A stretch of DNA of 44,974 nucleotides from a virus. Of this stretch, positions 22,589 through 29,908 are shown piece by piece. The notes below the pieces were generated by a model, which was not told the origin of the DNA, did not search any database, and saw only the letters and a program-made list of their open reading frames with translations. A program made the position numbers and the translations under genes. The stretch spans positions 1-44,974 of the IMG/VR virus record IMGVR_UViG_3300033145_000588; one strand, given 5' to 3'. How positions within the stretch are numbered: the first letter of the stretch is position 1; each line of letters starts with the position of its first letter.

Positions 22589-22756
22589 ATGGAAAAATCA
22601 TGTAAGTGGTGGGTTCACTATCCAGGTGAAGTATACGCGAATGACATGGATTGGTATGAACCCGTAACGCGAAAGGTAGCAACCGACAGAGCTAGAAGTT
22701 GGTTAGGTGTTGAACGACTTCCACGCGGTACTGAAATATGGATAGGGCAGTTATAA
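22589..22756 (+). CDS. Unknown 55-residue protein
   Basis: It reads MEKSCKWWVHYPGEVYANDM and ends 'PRGTEIWIGQL', rich in Trp. It has only a weak ribosome binding site (GGAGAT). No family recognised. Confidence 0.5.
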   Translation: MEKSCKWWVHYPGEVYANDMDWYEPVTRKVATDRARSWLGVERLPRGTEIWIGQL

Positions 22757-22772
22757 AAAGGAGTTGATATAA

Positions 22773-22874
22773 ATGACAGGTGCAGAGTTAAGCGTATTAG
22801 TTGTTTCGTTTATAACGGGTGTTGTATACCCCGTTATACTGTACTATGCATGTAGTTTAATGTATGGAGTGTAA
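22773..22874 (+). CDS. 33-residue membrane peptide
   Basis: It reads MTGAELSVLVVSFITGVVYP and ends in a further hydrophobic stretch, so almost all of it is one transmembrane helix. AAAGGAGTTG precedes the start. Confidence 0.5.
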   Translation: MTGAELSVLVVSFITGVVYPVILYYACSLMYGV

Positions 22875-22878
22875 TTAG

Positions 22879-23091
22879 ATGAATATAAAATATATAATAG
22901 GCAAAACTTTTTTCTATAATGATGAACATACAGGGAAAAAAACAATATGGGGAAAAATTATAGATTATGATGCAGATGAGAACAGATTCATCGTTTATCT
23001 ATCAACAAATCCAATAGGGTATAAAATATACAACCATACAAAAGAGGAAATAGAACGCTTTATTTATGAACATAAAATATATCATTATTAA
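22879..23091 (+). CDS. Unknown 70-residue beta-rich protein
   Basis: It contains 'KTFFYNDEHTGKKTIWGKII' and 'ENRFIVYLST', like a small SH3-type barrel. GGAGTG lies upstream. Function unknown. Confidence 0.5.
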   Translation: MNIKYIIGKTFFYNDEHTGKKTIWGKIIDYDADENRFIVYLSTNPIGYKIYNHTKEEIERFIYEHKIYHY

Positions 23092-23108
23092 ATAAAGAGG
23101 TATATTAA

Positions 23109-23234
23109 ATGACAATAGAAGCAATATTAGATAAAACAACAATAGTTGTCACCGGTGCAACGGAAGTTAAACAACAACTGTTTATACTATTGCTTAATAC
23201 AATATTCATTCCAGTGTATTATATATTAATTTAG
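23109..23234 (+). CDS. Unknown 41-residue protein with hydrophobic C-terminus
   Basis: A short ORF after AGAGGT, reading MTIEAILDKTTIVVTGATEV and ending 'LFILLLNTIFIPVYYILI', a likely membrane helix. It is followed by 75 bp without a gene. Confidence 0.42.
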   Translation: MTIEAILDKTTIVVTGATEVKQQLFILLLNTIFIPVYYILI

Positions 23235-23309
23235 TTCATATTTAAAAACATCATTAATAGTAATGTATTAGGAAAACATAAAACAATAAATAAAGGAGTG
23301 TGAGAAAAA

Positions 23310-23774
23310 ATGAAAAAAGAAAAACTACACGTATTTGGTAAGGACATATTTTTATTAGGCAAAGATGAAGAAGGAACTAAATACTGGCTAGAAGCACCAT
23401 CATGGGATTGTGGATGGTATTGGGGATTCGGTTATATAGAAACATATACCAACAATAGAAGCCCACAAAACAGTAGGGATATATCTAGTCACCAACATGC
23501 TGATGACTTTATGAGTGTGTGGTTTACAGAATGGAATAATAGTAAACCAAAACTAGCACATAAGACATTTACAGATAAAGAAGGATGGGAACTGTCCGAA
23601 CTATTCAAACAGTTCTATTTTTTAAAAGATGCTGCGGCAAACTTCAATAGGGGAAAATGTCATGTAGCAAGCACCAAAACAAAGCTATGGAAAAAACCAC
23701 AACTAACAAAAGAGATAAACGATAAACTTATACCTATGATAACAAAACGAATTCTTGAAATATTAACACCATAA
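23310..23774 (+). CDS. Conserved phage-type protein of unknown function
   Basis: This 154-residue protein contains the striking segment 'WLEAPSWDCGWYWGFGYIET' and 'SPQNSRDISSHQHADDF'. From memory this pattern occurs in many unrelated phages, but without an assigned role. Aromatic and His/Asp residues suggest an enzyme or a ligand-binding fold. It has a strong ribosome binding site (AAAGGAGTGTG). Confidence 0.6.
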   Translation: MKKEKLHVFGKDIFLLGKDEEGTKYWLEAPSWDCGWYWGFGYIETYTNNRSPQNSRDISSHQHADDFMSVWFTEWNNSKPKLAHKTFTDKEGWELSELFKQFYFLKDAAANFNRGKCHVASTKTKLWKKPQLTKEINDKLIPMITKRILEILTP

Positions 23775-23788
23775 TAGGAGTGTAACCA

Positions 23789-23941
23789 ATGGCAAAATAC
23801 ACAAAAAGCATAATATGTATTTCGGAACGTGAAGACATTAAAAAGGTAGACTTTGCGACAAAGCCAGGTCTTATGATTATTACGTTTAATGATGGTGATA
23901 CAGTGACATATGAATATAAGTTGAGAGGTAAGATGTTATAA
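23789..23941 (+). CDS. Unknown 50-residue protein
   Basis: TAGGAGTG precedes the ATG. It reads MAKYTKSIICISEREDIKKV and has a beta-hairpin-like end ('LMIITFNDGDTVTYEYKL'). Confidence 0.5.
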   Translation: MAKYTKSIICISEREDIKKVDFATKPGLMIITFNDGDTVTYEYKLRGKML

Positions 23942-23954
23942 ATAGGTGGACAAA

Positions 23955-24173
23955 ATGAAAAACGAAAGAATAATAATTAAAGAAGTAAATGCAGGTATAT
24001 CAGGAATTAAACCAACAATCAAAAAAACAAATACAGCAGTACAATTATACAAGAGAATATTTTATCAATCAGACATTAAACTTATTTCGGTAATATCTGC
24101 CAGATACAAAAAACGGTTTTATGTTGATACAAAACAGGGCTTTATATCAATACACGAAGGAGGCATAAAATGA
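23955..24173 (+). CDS. Unknown basic 72-residue protein
   Basis: It starts with the recurrent initiation cassette GGTGGACAAAATGA. The protein is beta-rich and basic ('TKQGFISIHEGGIK' at the end). Function unknown. Confidence 0.5.
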   Translation: MKNERIIIKEVNAGISGIKPTIKKTNTAVQLYKRIFYQSDIKLISVISARYKKRFYVDTKQGFISIHEGGIK

Positions 24174-24292
24174 ACGAATATGAAATAGAAGAATATATAT
24201 TAGAACAGGCAAGGGAACGTGACCGCAAAAAGCGACAAAATAAGTGTATTCCTGACAAAATAGAAATATTCAGTGTTAATGATATGTGGTAA
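24170..24292 (+). CDS. Unknown 40-residue charged protein
   Basis: It overlaps the previous stop by ATGA, with GGAGGC upstream. An acidic helix is followed by 'RERDRKKRQNKCIPDK'. Confidence 0.45.
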   Translation: MNEYEIEEYILEQARERDRKKRQNKCIPDKIEIFSVNDMW

Positions 24293-24303
24293 GGTGGACA
24301 AAA

Positions 24304-24471
24304 ATGATAAAAGACAACGAAAGTATATGTAGCGAATGTGGTGACTTAACAAATGACGATACCAACACCATCTTTGACATACATGGCGACCCATATTGTA
24401 ATGAGTGTTATCTGAAAATATACGGTAACGATGCCATATATGTTACTTGGACAGTAAAACCAACAAGGTGA
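24304..24471 (+). CDS. 55-residue zinc-finger protein
   Basis: It begins after GGTGGACAAAA and has 'SICSECGDLTND' with 'GDPYCNECYLKIYG', a treble-clef/LIM-like pair of CxxC motifs. A DNA- or protein-binding adapter is likely. Confidence 0.65.
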   Translation: MIKDNESICSECGDLTNDDTNTIFDIHGDPYCNECYLKIYGNDAIYVTWTVKPTR

Positions 24472-24477
24472 ACAAAA

Positions 24478-24819
24478 ATGAAAATAATACACAAGTTGAA
24501 AGACGAAAATGAAAGAACATTAGGTTATTACAAAGCAAATTTTGACGGTACCAATCAAAGAATAGAAATATTCCTGCCATTAGCAATAAAACAAGCAAAA
24601 ACGACATGGGGTATGGTTAGTTGGAACAATTTTTATTCACATATCGTTAGCCATGAGGTAATGCATAAGGTAATACATGATATTGCAGGTCAGGATGCAA
24701 CCGCAAAGTTTGACAATATCGCAGGTCGTATTAATACTGATGTTAAACAAATAAGAACTGGCATGAATGAATATAAACTGACAAAATGTCAAAACGACAA
24801 AATACCAACAAAGGTTTAA
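24478..24819 (+). CDS. HExxH zincin-like protein, copy 1
   Basis: This 113-residue protein has H59-E60-V-M-H63 in 'SHIVSHEVMHKVIHDIAG', followed by 'ATAKFDNIAG'. HExxH is the zinc-binding motif of metallopeptidases; the third ligand is not certain but may lie in the conserved FDNI segment. It shares HExxHxxIxxxxxxxAxxxFDN with the products at 25729 and 26433. It has the GGTGAACAAAAATGA initiation cassette. The host target is unknown. Confidence 0.65.
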   Translation: MKIIHKLKDENERTLGYYKANFDGTNQRIEIFLPLAIKQAKTTWGMVSWNNFYSHIVSHEVMHKVIHDIAGQDATAKFDNIAGRINTDVKQIRTGMNEYKLTKCQNDKIPTKV

Positions 24820-24855
24820 ATAGTAGGACAAACAAAAGAGTAGTGAGGTAAAAAA

Positions 24856-25053
24856 ATGAATAACGAAATAGAAATAAGGGGAGTTAAAATAAAGGCAGGT
24901 ATCACAGCAATAGAAGTAATAGTAGACGGCAAATCAACATGGTTAACTAGAACCACATTGAAAAAAATGGTAGAACAAGGCAATGAAACAAAATTTGATT
25001 TTACAGTAAACGACAAAATACTAGAGTTTTTATTGGAGTTGAAAAATGAATAA
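24856..25053 (+). CDS. Unknown 65-residue protein
   Basis: GAGGTAAAAA precedes the ATG. It is a beta-rich, mixed-charge protein ('ITAIEVIVDGKSTWLTRTTL') with a helical end that overlaps the next gene. Confidence 0.52.
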   Translation: MNNEIEIRGVKIKAGITAIEVIVDGKSTWLTRTTLKKMVEQGNETKFDFTVNDKILEFLLELKNE

Positions 25054-25201
25054 TATAGAACAAAAATATGAAGTAGAATATAGGACAAATACAGCAGGTG
25101 ACAAAATAGCGTGGCTATTTATAGATGGCAAACCGTCACATTATGTGAATGTAGACCATTTGATATGGGAACATTTTTATAAAAATGGGTGGACAAAATG
25201 A
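25046..25201 (+). CDS. Unknown 51-residue protein
   Basis: It overlaps the end of the previous gene by 8 bases with GGAGTTG upstream. It contains 'GDKIAWLFIDGKPSHYVNVD', resembling a small beta sheet. Its last codons form the GGTGGACAAAATGA cassette of the next gene. Confidence 0.5.
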   Translation: MNNIEQKYEVEYRTNTAGDKIAWLFIDGKPSHYVNVDHLIWEHFYKNGWTK

Positions 25202-25320
25202 AAATAATGCAATACAAAGAAATCATACACTATATATTAGACCAACTTGAACTCGATAGAAACTATGAGGTATTATATGACGACAATAACGGTGAATGGA
25301 TTATAAAACCAGTGGAGTGA
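25198..25320 (+). CDS. Unknown acidic 40-residue protein
   Basis: It reads MKIIMQYKEIIHYILDQLEL and then an acidic beta-like end. It starts with the GGTGGACAAAATGA cassette. Confidence 0.48.
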   Translation: MKIMQYKEIIHYILDQLELDRNYEVLYDDNNGEWIIKPVE

Positions 25321-25324
25321 AATA

Positions 25325-25729
25325 ATGTACACAATAAGAAGTTGTATAAAGTGCGGACAAAAGGTACATATTAGACCAAAGGGTAGGTTGTTCCAGGTAC
25401 GAAATAAATGTCCACATATTACATGTGAGCTAATATCAATCGACTTACTTAATGAAATGACAGTGCCAATCGTGGATATTCCTGACTTACCAAACGTAAC
25501 AATTAAACCATATCTATGCACAAAACATCATGTTCCGTTGGACTTTAGGCGACAATTAAGGCGATTTACTGATTTATACTACTGTCCAGAGTGCCACAAG
25601 ATTGACCTGTTGATACCGCCAAAGTATCTTAAATGGTGGAAAAAGAAAACATGGAACGAGAAATGGCAACCTGGTGATGTTAAACTTACAATATCACCTG
25701 ACTATAATGAGATAACGGAAGGTGAATAA
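25325..25729 (+). CDS. Double zinc-ribbon protein
   Basis: This 134-residue protein shows 'SCIKCGQKVHIRP' with 'NKCPHITCEL' as a first zinc site, and 'YLCTKHH' with 'YYCPECHKIDLL' as a second. The C-terminus is Trp/Lys-rich. A nucleic-acid-binding role is possible. It overlaps the next HExxH gene. Confidence 0.65.
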   Translation: MYTIRSCIKCGQKVHIRPKGRLFQVRNKCPHITCELISIDLLNEMTVPIVDIPDLPNVTIKPYLCTKHHVPLDFRRQLRRFTDLYYCPECHKIDLLIPPKYLKWWKKKTWNEKWQPGDVKLTISPDYNEITEGE

Positions 25730-26052
25730 TGAACTTTGTGTTTAATGACCAAGAATCATTTGCTTCTGCATTTTATACGCCACAGACGGATACGGTCACA
25801 CTAAATTTTAGGCATATATGGGAGTGTAGCAAAATAACAGATGAGGAAAAGATACAACTTATGACATGGCAAATTGAACATGAATCACTGCACTCGTTGA
25901 TATACAAAGTTGCAGGGATAAAGGCAACAACTGATTTCGACAATATGTGTTGGGCAATTCAGAACAGAAAAGAATTTATGGACATAATTAAATTACTTAG
26001 CAGAGCAAGGTATCATTATGAAGGTCGTTGTAAATATTTAGGTCGTGAATAA
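25729..26052 (+). CDS. HExxH zincin-like protein, copy 2
   Basis: This 107-residue protein has H51-E52-S-L-H55 in 'QIEHESLHSLIYKVAGIKAT' and then 'DFDNMCW'. The spacing is the same as in the copies at 24478 and 26433, although the rest is diverged, so these are old duplicates kept for function. GGTGAATA precedes the ATG. Confidence 0.65.
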   Translation: MNFVFNDQESFASAFYTPQTDTVTLNFRHIWECSKITDEEKIQLMTWQIEHESLHSLIYKVAGIKATTDFDNMCWAIQNRKEFMDIIKLLSRARYHYEGRCKYLGRE

Positions 26053-26053
26053 T

Positions 26054-26209
26054 ATGATAACAACAAAAGAAGCAGATGAAATAATAGATGCCATTATGGA
26101 ACGTGTTGAAATACGTGGAATGGGCGATAGGGATAAATTTTATCCCATGTTACCAATAAGTGACAGGAATGATTTAATAATTATAATCAAAGAAATAGGA
26201 AGTGAATAA
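26054..26209 (+). CDS. Unknown 51-residue protein
   Basis: It starts 2 bases after the previous stop. It contains 'DEIIDAIMERVEIRGMGDRD' and a hydrophobic end ('LIIIIKEIGSE'). Function unknown. Confidence 0.48.
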   Translation: MITTKEADEIIDAIMERVEIRGMGDRDKFYPMLPISDRNDLIIIIKEIGSE

Positions 26210-26211
26210 AA

Positions 26212-26436
26212 ATGGATGAAAAAAAAACAAAAATATCGAAAGAAGAAGAAGTAAAAAAGGCAGTAGCAACACTAACTGATGTGACAATAAGCATGTCATC
26301 TACAGAGTTGACACAAACAGCAGGTGGAGAAATTAGACCAAAGATTAAGGTCTATGATGTTGACCCACAAAAAGCATATGACAAAGCAGTAAAATTAATG
26401 GATGATGCGAACAAAAAGTACAAGGTGAAAGAATGA
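26212..26436 (+). CDS. Unknown 74-residue lysine-rich protein
   Basis: A charged helix ('KKTKISKEEEVKKAVATLTD') is followed by a polar middle and another charged helix ('DKAVKLMDDANKKYKVKE'). It overlaps the next HExxH gene by ATGA. It may partner it, but nothing proves this. Confidence 0.5.
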   Translation: MDEKKTKISKEEEVKKAVATLTDVTISMSSTELTQTAGGEIRPKIKVYDVDPQKAYDKAVKLMDDANKKYKVKE

Positions 26437-26729
26437 AAAACGTACATATAAACTTCTTTAAGACGTGGGACGGTCACACTGGTATTGACACAGACACAAG
26501 GGAAATGCGAATATCGGCACTTGAAATAAAAACATTAGCAAAAAAACATGGTCTTTCGTTCTTTGATGCATATACAAAAATCATATCGCATGAAATCATG
26601 CATCAAGTTATATACGATAACATAAATGACGAAGCATCATGTGACTTTGACAATATCTGCTACCGAAAATACAGCAATATAAAATACTGGGTAGGTGGTG
26701 TAGGTGGTAATAATGGCAAAAGCAAATAA
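26433..26729 (+). CDS. HExxH zincin-like protein, copy 3
   Basis: This 98-residue protein has H53-E54-I-M-H57 in 'IISHEIMHQVIYDNINDEAS' and then 'CDFDNICY'. It is closer to copy 1 than to copy 2 around the motif. It ends in a Gly/Val repeat encoded by a tandem GTAGGTGGT that also supplies the next gene's ribosome binding site. Confidence 0.65.
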   Translation: MKNVHINFFKTWDGHTGIDTDTREMRISALEIKTLAKKHGLSFFDAYTKIISHEIMHQVIYDNINDEASCDFDNICYRKYSNIKYWVGGVGGNNGKSK

Positions 26730-27057
26730 GAAAGTAAGAGATGCAACGCTAGGTGGTGTTAACTGGTGGGATTATTTAACATCCATACGACCAAAAGGAC
26801 ACCGCAATGAACCACAGTACCTTGATTATAGGGATGTAAAAAATAAAACAGGACTTGTAAAAATTACAAACAAGCTAATCAAGGAACGGAAGAAAAAAGA
26901 ACGGAAATGGATTAAATGTCGTACGAAAGAACGGTTAAAACTGGATAAAATATTTAGAATACAAGCTAGGATTATAAAGAGAAAAACAAATCCAAAACAA
27001 GACCAAATACAATACGGCATTGATTTAGCCAACTGGTGGGATTTGCAACATGGATAG
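26713..27057 (+). CDS. Unknown very basic 114-residue protein
   Basis: The ATG at 26713 follows GTAGGTGGTAATA. The protein begins 'MAKANKKVRDATLGGVNWWD' and has a Lys/Arg-rich helical centre ('KLIKERKKKERKWIKCRTKE'), ending 'LANWWDLQHG'. It probably binds nucleic acid. The family is unknown. Confidence 0.55.
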   Translation: MAKANKKVRDATLGGVNWWDYLTSIRPKGHRNEPQYLDYRDVKNKTGLVKITNKLIKERKKKERKWIKCRTKERLKLDKIFRIQARIIKRKTNPKQDQIQYGIDLANWWDLQHG

Positions 27058-27130
27058 TGTAACCAGAGATGTATGCATTGAAAAACTAGAGTATGTCATA
27101 CGTGTATTGAAAAAGGAGAATAAAACATGA
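27050..27130 (+). CDS. 26-residue peptide
   Basis: A very short ORF (MDSVTRDVCIEKLEYVIRVL...) overlaps both neighbours by start/stop contacts. The overlap pattern supports translation, but size makes it uncertain. Confidence 0.3.
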   Translation: MDSVTRDVCIEKLEYVIRVLKKENKT

Positions 27131-27348
27131 AGTATGAAGTAATAGGATTCGTAGCGGAGAACAATGAAAAACGGGAAGTGTTCTATGGAACATTTGACCA
27201 CTATCCAGAAGCATATGACTATAAGGAATGGCTTGAAAACTCTGACAACTGGAAAGGAAACGAACAACAACCGTACATTGTAAGCATTAGGGAAGTAGAC
27301 GATAATTGGACAGATATTGATAAGGACATAGGTTACAATGAACGATGA
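27127..27348 (+). CDS. Unknown acidic 73-residue protein
   Basis: AAAGGAGAATAAAAC precedes the ATG. It has a ferredoxin-like layout of strands and helix ('FYGTFDHYPEAYDYKEWLEN', 'PYIVSIREVDDN'). Function unknown. Confidence 0.52.
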   Translation: MKYEVIGFVAENNEKREVFYGTFDHYPEAYDYKEWLENSDNWKGNEQQPYIVSIREVDDNWTDIDKDIGYNER

Positions 27349-27661
27349 AGTTGAACGGTACTATTGCAGAACGTGTAATAAACTGTATAGTGATGTGATT
27401 CACGATGATTATTACACATACAACAACTTTATCGACAATCAAGCAAGAGTAACACTAGGCGTACCATATAATAATACAACAACAACACCCAACTATCATT
27501 CTCAATGTCCACATTGCTACAGTATATGCACAGTAAAAGTAGTAGATGTACTTACACTGCGTAAGCATGGTGGTGATAGACGAAGTGGTTTATTTTCAAT
27601 ATATAACGATGTAAAGAAAGCACTTGAATCAAAACCCTTAAATAGCATTAACGACAAATAA
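27338..27661 (+). CDS. Zinc-ribbon protein of 107 residues
   Basis: Cysteines occur as 'YYCRTCNKLY' and 'SQCPHCYSICTVKV' with about 45 polar residues between. It overlaps the previous gene. It is probably a nucleic-acid or protein adapter. Confidence 0.58.
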   Translation: MNDEVERYYCRTCNKLYSDVIHDDYYTYNNFIDNQARVTLGVPYNNTTTTPNYHSQCPHCYSICTVKVVDVLTLRKHGGDRRSGLFSIYNDVKKALESKPLNSINDK

Positions 27662-27678
27662 GGAGTGAGGTTAAAAAT

Positions 27679-28005
27679 ATGAACCATATAGAATTTAATA
27701 AACTGTTGAAAGAGATTTTGGAACGCACAACAAATGTGCTAGAAACAAAGAGTGATGAATATTCCACAGATGAGGACAAACTGCATAACTTTAAACGTGC
27801 TGGTAAAATGTTGGGTTGCACACCAGAACGTGCATTGATTGGCATGTGGACAAAACACATCATTAGTATACTGGATATTGTAGATGCAAAAGATGATGGA
27901 ATTGAACCAGATTGGGAAAGGGTAGAGGAAAAAATAGGTGATGCAATCAACTATTTAATATTACTTGAAGCACTAATAAAGGAGAGATATGATGACCAAA
28001 TATAG
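27679..28005 (+). CDS. All-alpha NTP pyrophosphatase-like protein
   Basis: This 108-residue protein has 'KSDEYSTDEDKLHNFKRAG', 'ERALIGMWTKHIISILDIV' and 'EEKIGDAINYLILLEALI'. This resembles phage proteins related to the MazG/DUF1599 group, with ExxD near the end. It would be the second nucleotide pyrophosphohydrolase in the genome. GGAGTGAGG precedes the start. Confidence 0.62.
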   Translation: MNHIEFNKLLKEILERTTNVLETKSDEYSTDEDKLHNFKRAGKMLGCTPERALIGMWTKHIISILDIVDAKDDGIEPDWERVEEKIGDAINYLILLEALIKERYDDQI

Positions 28006-28186
28006 TAAAGAAGTGTTATTAACGGCAACAGAAGAAAACCACTTCAGGACAACAAGATTCAGCGTTAGTGAATGTGAATCAACAAAAGAAGCTGATGATA
28101 AACTGTTGGCGTGGATACAAGAATCACCTGAACTGTTGAAGATAACAGGCAACAAAAAGATAGTTGATAATGCGGTGAGCAAGTGA
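27989..28186 (+). CDS. Unknown 65-residue protein
   Basis: It overlaps the previous gene, with AGGAGAG upstream of a double ATG. It contains 'NHFRTTRFSVSECESTKEAD' and a helical end. No family recognised. Confidence 0.5.
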   Translation: MMTKYSKEVLLTATEENHFRTTRFSVSECESTKEADDKLLAWIQESPELLKITGNKKIVDNAVSK

Positions 28187-28302
28187 ACTGTCCACATTGT
28201 ACCAATCCATTATGCCACGGTTTCGTAAATGATGTTCGGTGTTGGATATGTGTATGGTGTGAAAAATATTACGATATGCAAAAGGTGGCAGTTGAAAAAT
28301 GA
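28183..28302 (+). CDS. 39-residue zinc-ribbon protein, tandem copy 1
   Basis: A GTG start overlaps the previous TGA. It reads (M)NCPHCTNPLCHGFVNDVRC then 'WICVWCEKYYDM', giving six cysteines. The 'RCWICVWC' segment is repeated as 'RCYFCVWC' in the next gene, so the two are tandem duplicates. Confidence 0.5.
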   Translation: MNCPHCTNPLCHGFVNDVRCWICVWCEKYYDMQKVAVEK

Positions 28303-28622
28303 ACTGCACATGCGGTAGAAGTATGCCAATATATAATATTCATGGCATACGATGTTACTTCTGTGTATGGTGTCACTTGGCAATAAAAGTTGAGGTTAAA
28401 AAAATGAGTGCTATGAAAATATGGAAAGAAGCGACAAAATGGATTAACAAAGGATGGAAAGGAGAAAAAGATAAAGTGAAAAAAGATGGTCGTGAATCAA
28501 GTGAGAACTGTATCTATAGCGACAAATCATTTTGTCTTTGGTTGTCACACAAGTATCCGTTAATATATGGAGAATATAGAGCAATGTTCTTTTTAGATGT
28601 AGGTGGACAAAATGACAAATAA
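28299..28622 (+). CDS. Zinc-ribbon protein, tandem copy 2 with extension
   Basis: This 107-residue protein starts 'MNCTCGRSMPIYNIHGIRCY' and 'FCVWCHLAIKVEVKK', a copy of the preceding miniature ribbon. It adds a Lys-rich helix and an aromatic C-terminal region with two cysteines. It overlaps both neighbours. Confidence 0.52.
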   Translation: MNCTCGRSMPIYNIHGIRCYFCVWCHLAIKVEVKKMSAMKIWKEATKWINKGWKGEKDKVKKDGRESSENCIYSDKSFCLWLSHKYPLIYGEYRAMFFLDVGGQNDK

Positions 28623-28959
28623 AAACTATAATTCAGGTAGACAATATGAATATCGTGTAAAAAAGTATCTTGAAAAGTTAGGATACTATGTTATGCGAAG
28701 TGCAGGCAGCAAATCACCATTTGATTTGATAGCAATACCGATACAAGATAAGTGTGATGTCATGGGTGTACTATTAATTCAATGTAAACATGGTACTAAA
28801 ATAAGTAAAAAAGAAAAGGACGATATCATTGCATTAGATAAATCACTATTGGATTCAGTGTATTGTATAATCGCTTGGTCAAAAGCAAGAGGAAAAATAG
28901 AGTTTGAGATTTATCATTATGGTGAGGAAGAATGGACAGAAATGAGGTGGTTGATGTGA
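28612..28959 (+). CDS. Hjc-like Holliday junction resolvase
   Basis: This 115-residue protein fits the archaeal Hjc family: E13 in 'GRQYEYRVKKYLEKLGYYV', R29-S30 in 'VMRSAGSKS', D38 in 'SPFDLIAI', and 'LLIQCKHG' with Q57-x-K59. Length and motif order match. Hjc cuts four-way junctions in recombination and would resolve replication intermediates before packaging. It starts with the GGTGGACAAAATGA cassette. It is also a clear archaeal signature. Confidence 0.85.
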   Translation: MTNKNYNSGRQYEYRVKKYLEKLGYYVMRSAGSKSPFDLIAIPIQDKCDVMGVLLIQCKHGTKISKKEKDDIIALDKSLLDSVYCIIAWSKARGKIEFEIYHYGEEEWTEMRWLM

Positions 28960-29444
28960 AAGACAAAAAAGCAGAAGCAAAGCCAATAGTAATATTTCCA
29001 ATTAACGCCAATCCACCGCACATTGGACACATCATAGCAATAAACATGTTACTTAACGTGGCAAGTCATGTTATTGTTTTACTGTACGATGAGATGCAGG
29101 TATGTTCACCAGAACAGGCAAGATATATACTGAGTGATATATTTAATCAGTATGTGGAAAAGGATAGGATAGAAATACTGGTAAGCAAAACAAACTTTGC
29201 AAACACAAACGAGATACCAAAGATACTTACCGATAGAGATATACCGTTTACTGTTGCAACAACATCCAAGCACATATATTCAAACATGAAATCAAAAGGT
29301 TATCCCTATATGGTGTTGCTCAATAGACCTATTGGGTGGCGAGATGAGTTCTTTAGGATAGCTTATATTAGGAGTATTGTACTAGGTCAAATTGAAGATA
29401 GCAAATGGACAAAACAAATAGATAAATTAGTAAAAGAGGTATAA
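28956..29444 (+). CDS. HxGH nucleotidyltransferase (NMNAT/cytidylyltransferase-like)
   Basis: This 162-residue protein has 'PIVIFPINANPPHIGHIIAI' with the HIGH motif of adenylyl- and cytidylyltransferases, and 'PFTVATTSKHIYSNM' further on. Size suits archaeal NMN adenylyltransferase, which makes NAD from NMN and ATP, but the usual ISxTxxR motif is not clear. I favour GTG 28956 after GAGGTGG; an ATG at 28932 is also possible. It overlaps the Hjc stop. It may rebuild NAD during infection or activate a sugar or lipid head group. Confidence 0.65.
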   Translation: MKDKKAEAKPIVIFPINANPPHIGHIIAINMLLNVASHVIVLLYDEMQVCSPEQARYILSDIFNQYVEKDRIEILVSKTNFANTNEIPKILTDRDIPFTVATTSKHIYSNMKSKGYPYMVLLNRPIGWRDEFFRIAYIRSIVLGQIEDSKWTKQIDKLVKEV

Positions 29445-29447
29445 AAA

Positions 29448-29558
29448 ATGGTAAACGTAAAATTAGACTATGGTGGAATGACACCATCGAAACTAAGGGA
29501 TTTAGTAAACGAAATAGAAGAATATTTGAAAAAACATTATGAAAATGTAGGTAGATAA
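29448..29558 (+). CDS. Unknown 36-residue peptide
   Basis: After AAGAGGTATAAAA it reads MVNVKLDYGGMTPSKLRDLV with a charged helical end. It is flanked tightly by two genes. Confidence 0.42.
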   Translation: MVNVKLDYGGMTPSKLRDLVNEIEEYLKKHYENVGR

Positions 29559-29559
29559 G

Positions 29560-29904
29560 ATGCCGAGCAAGAAAGGAAATAAAAGAAAAAGTAGTAAAAA
29601 AGCAGAAAAAACAGCAGATATACCAAACGTATTTGCTGATGAACAAACAGAACCAGAGGACAAAACTGGAACCCTTGACCTATCTGATTTAAATAAAGAG
29701 GAAGCACAAGAGATAGGTATTATACCAACGGAACCAAAGCCAAACAAAAAACTTGAAGCGTTAGTTTCTCAACTAGCCGACAAAAAAAGTAGATTAAGCA
29801 AATATCTAAAGCAACAGGGATTAGGACAAAATGCAATACGCAAAGTATTTGAACTGGTCAATGAAATAAATGTCGTAAGAGATGACATATCAAAGGAAGA
29901 GTAA
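29560..29904 (+). CDS. Unknown basic/acidic protein before SSB
   Basis: This 114-residue protein has a very basic N-terminus ('SKKGNKRKSSKKAEKT'), an acidic disordered middle and a helical end ('LEALVSQLADKKSRLSKYLK'). It may be a partner of the SSB-like protein, as the two genes are close. Function not recognised. Confidence 0.52.
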   Translation: MPSKKGNKRKSSKKAEKTADIPNVFADEQTEPEDKTGTLDLSDLNKEEAQEIGIIPTEPKPNKKLEALVSQLADKKSRLSKYLKQQGLGQNAIRKVFELVNEINVVRDDISKEE

Positions 29905-29908
29905 TAGT

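Noticed and set aside
28956-29444. Firm naming as nadM
   Set aside because: The HIGH motif is clear, but the C-terminal ISxTxxR motif is not, so the substrate remains open.
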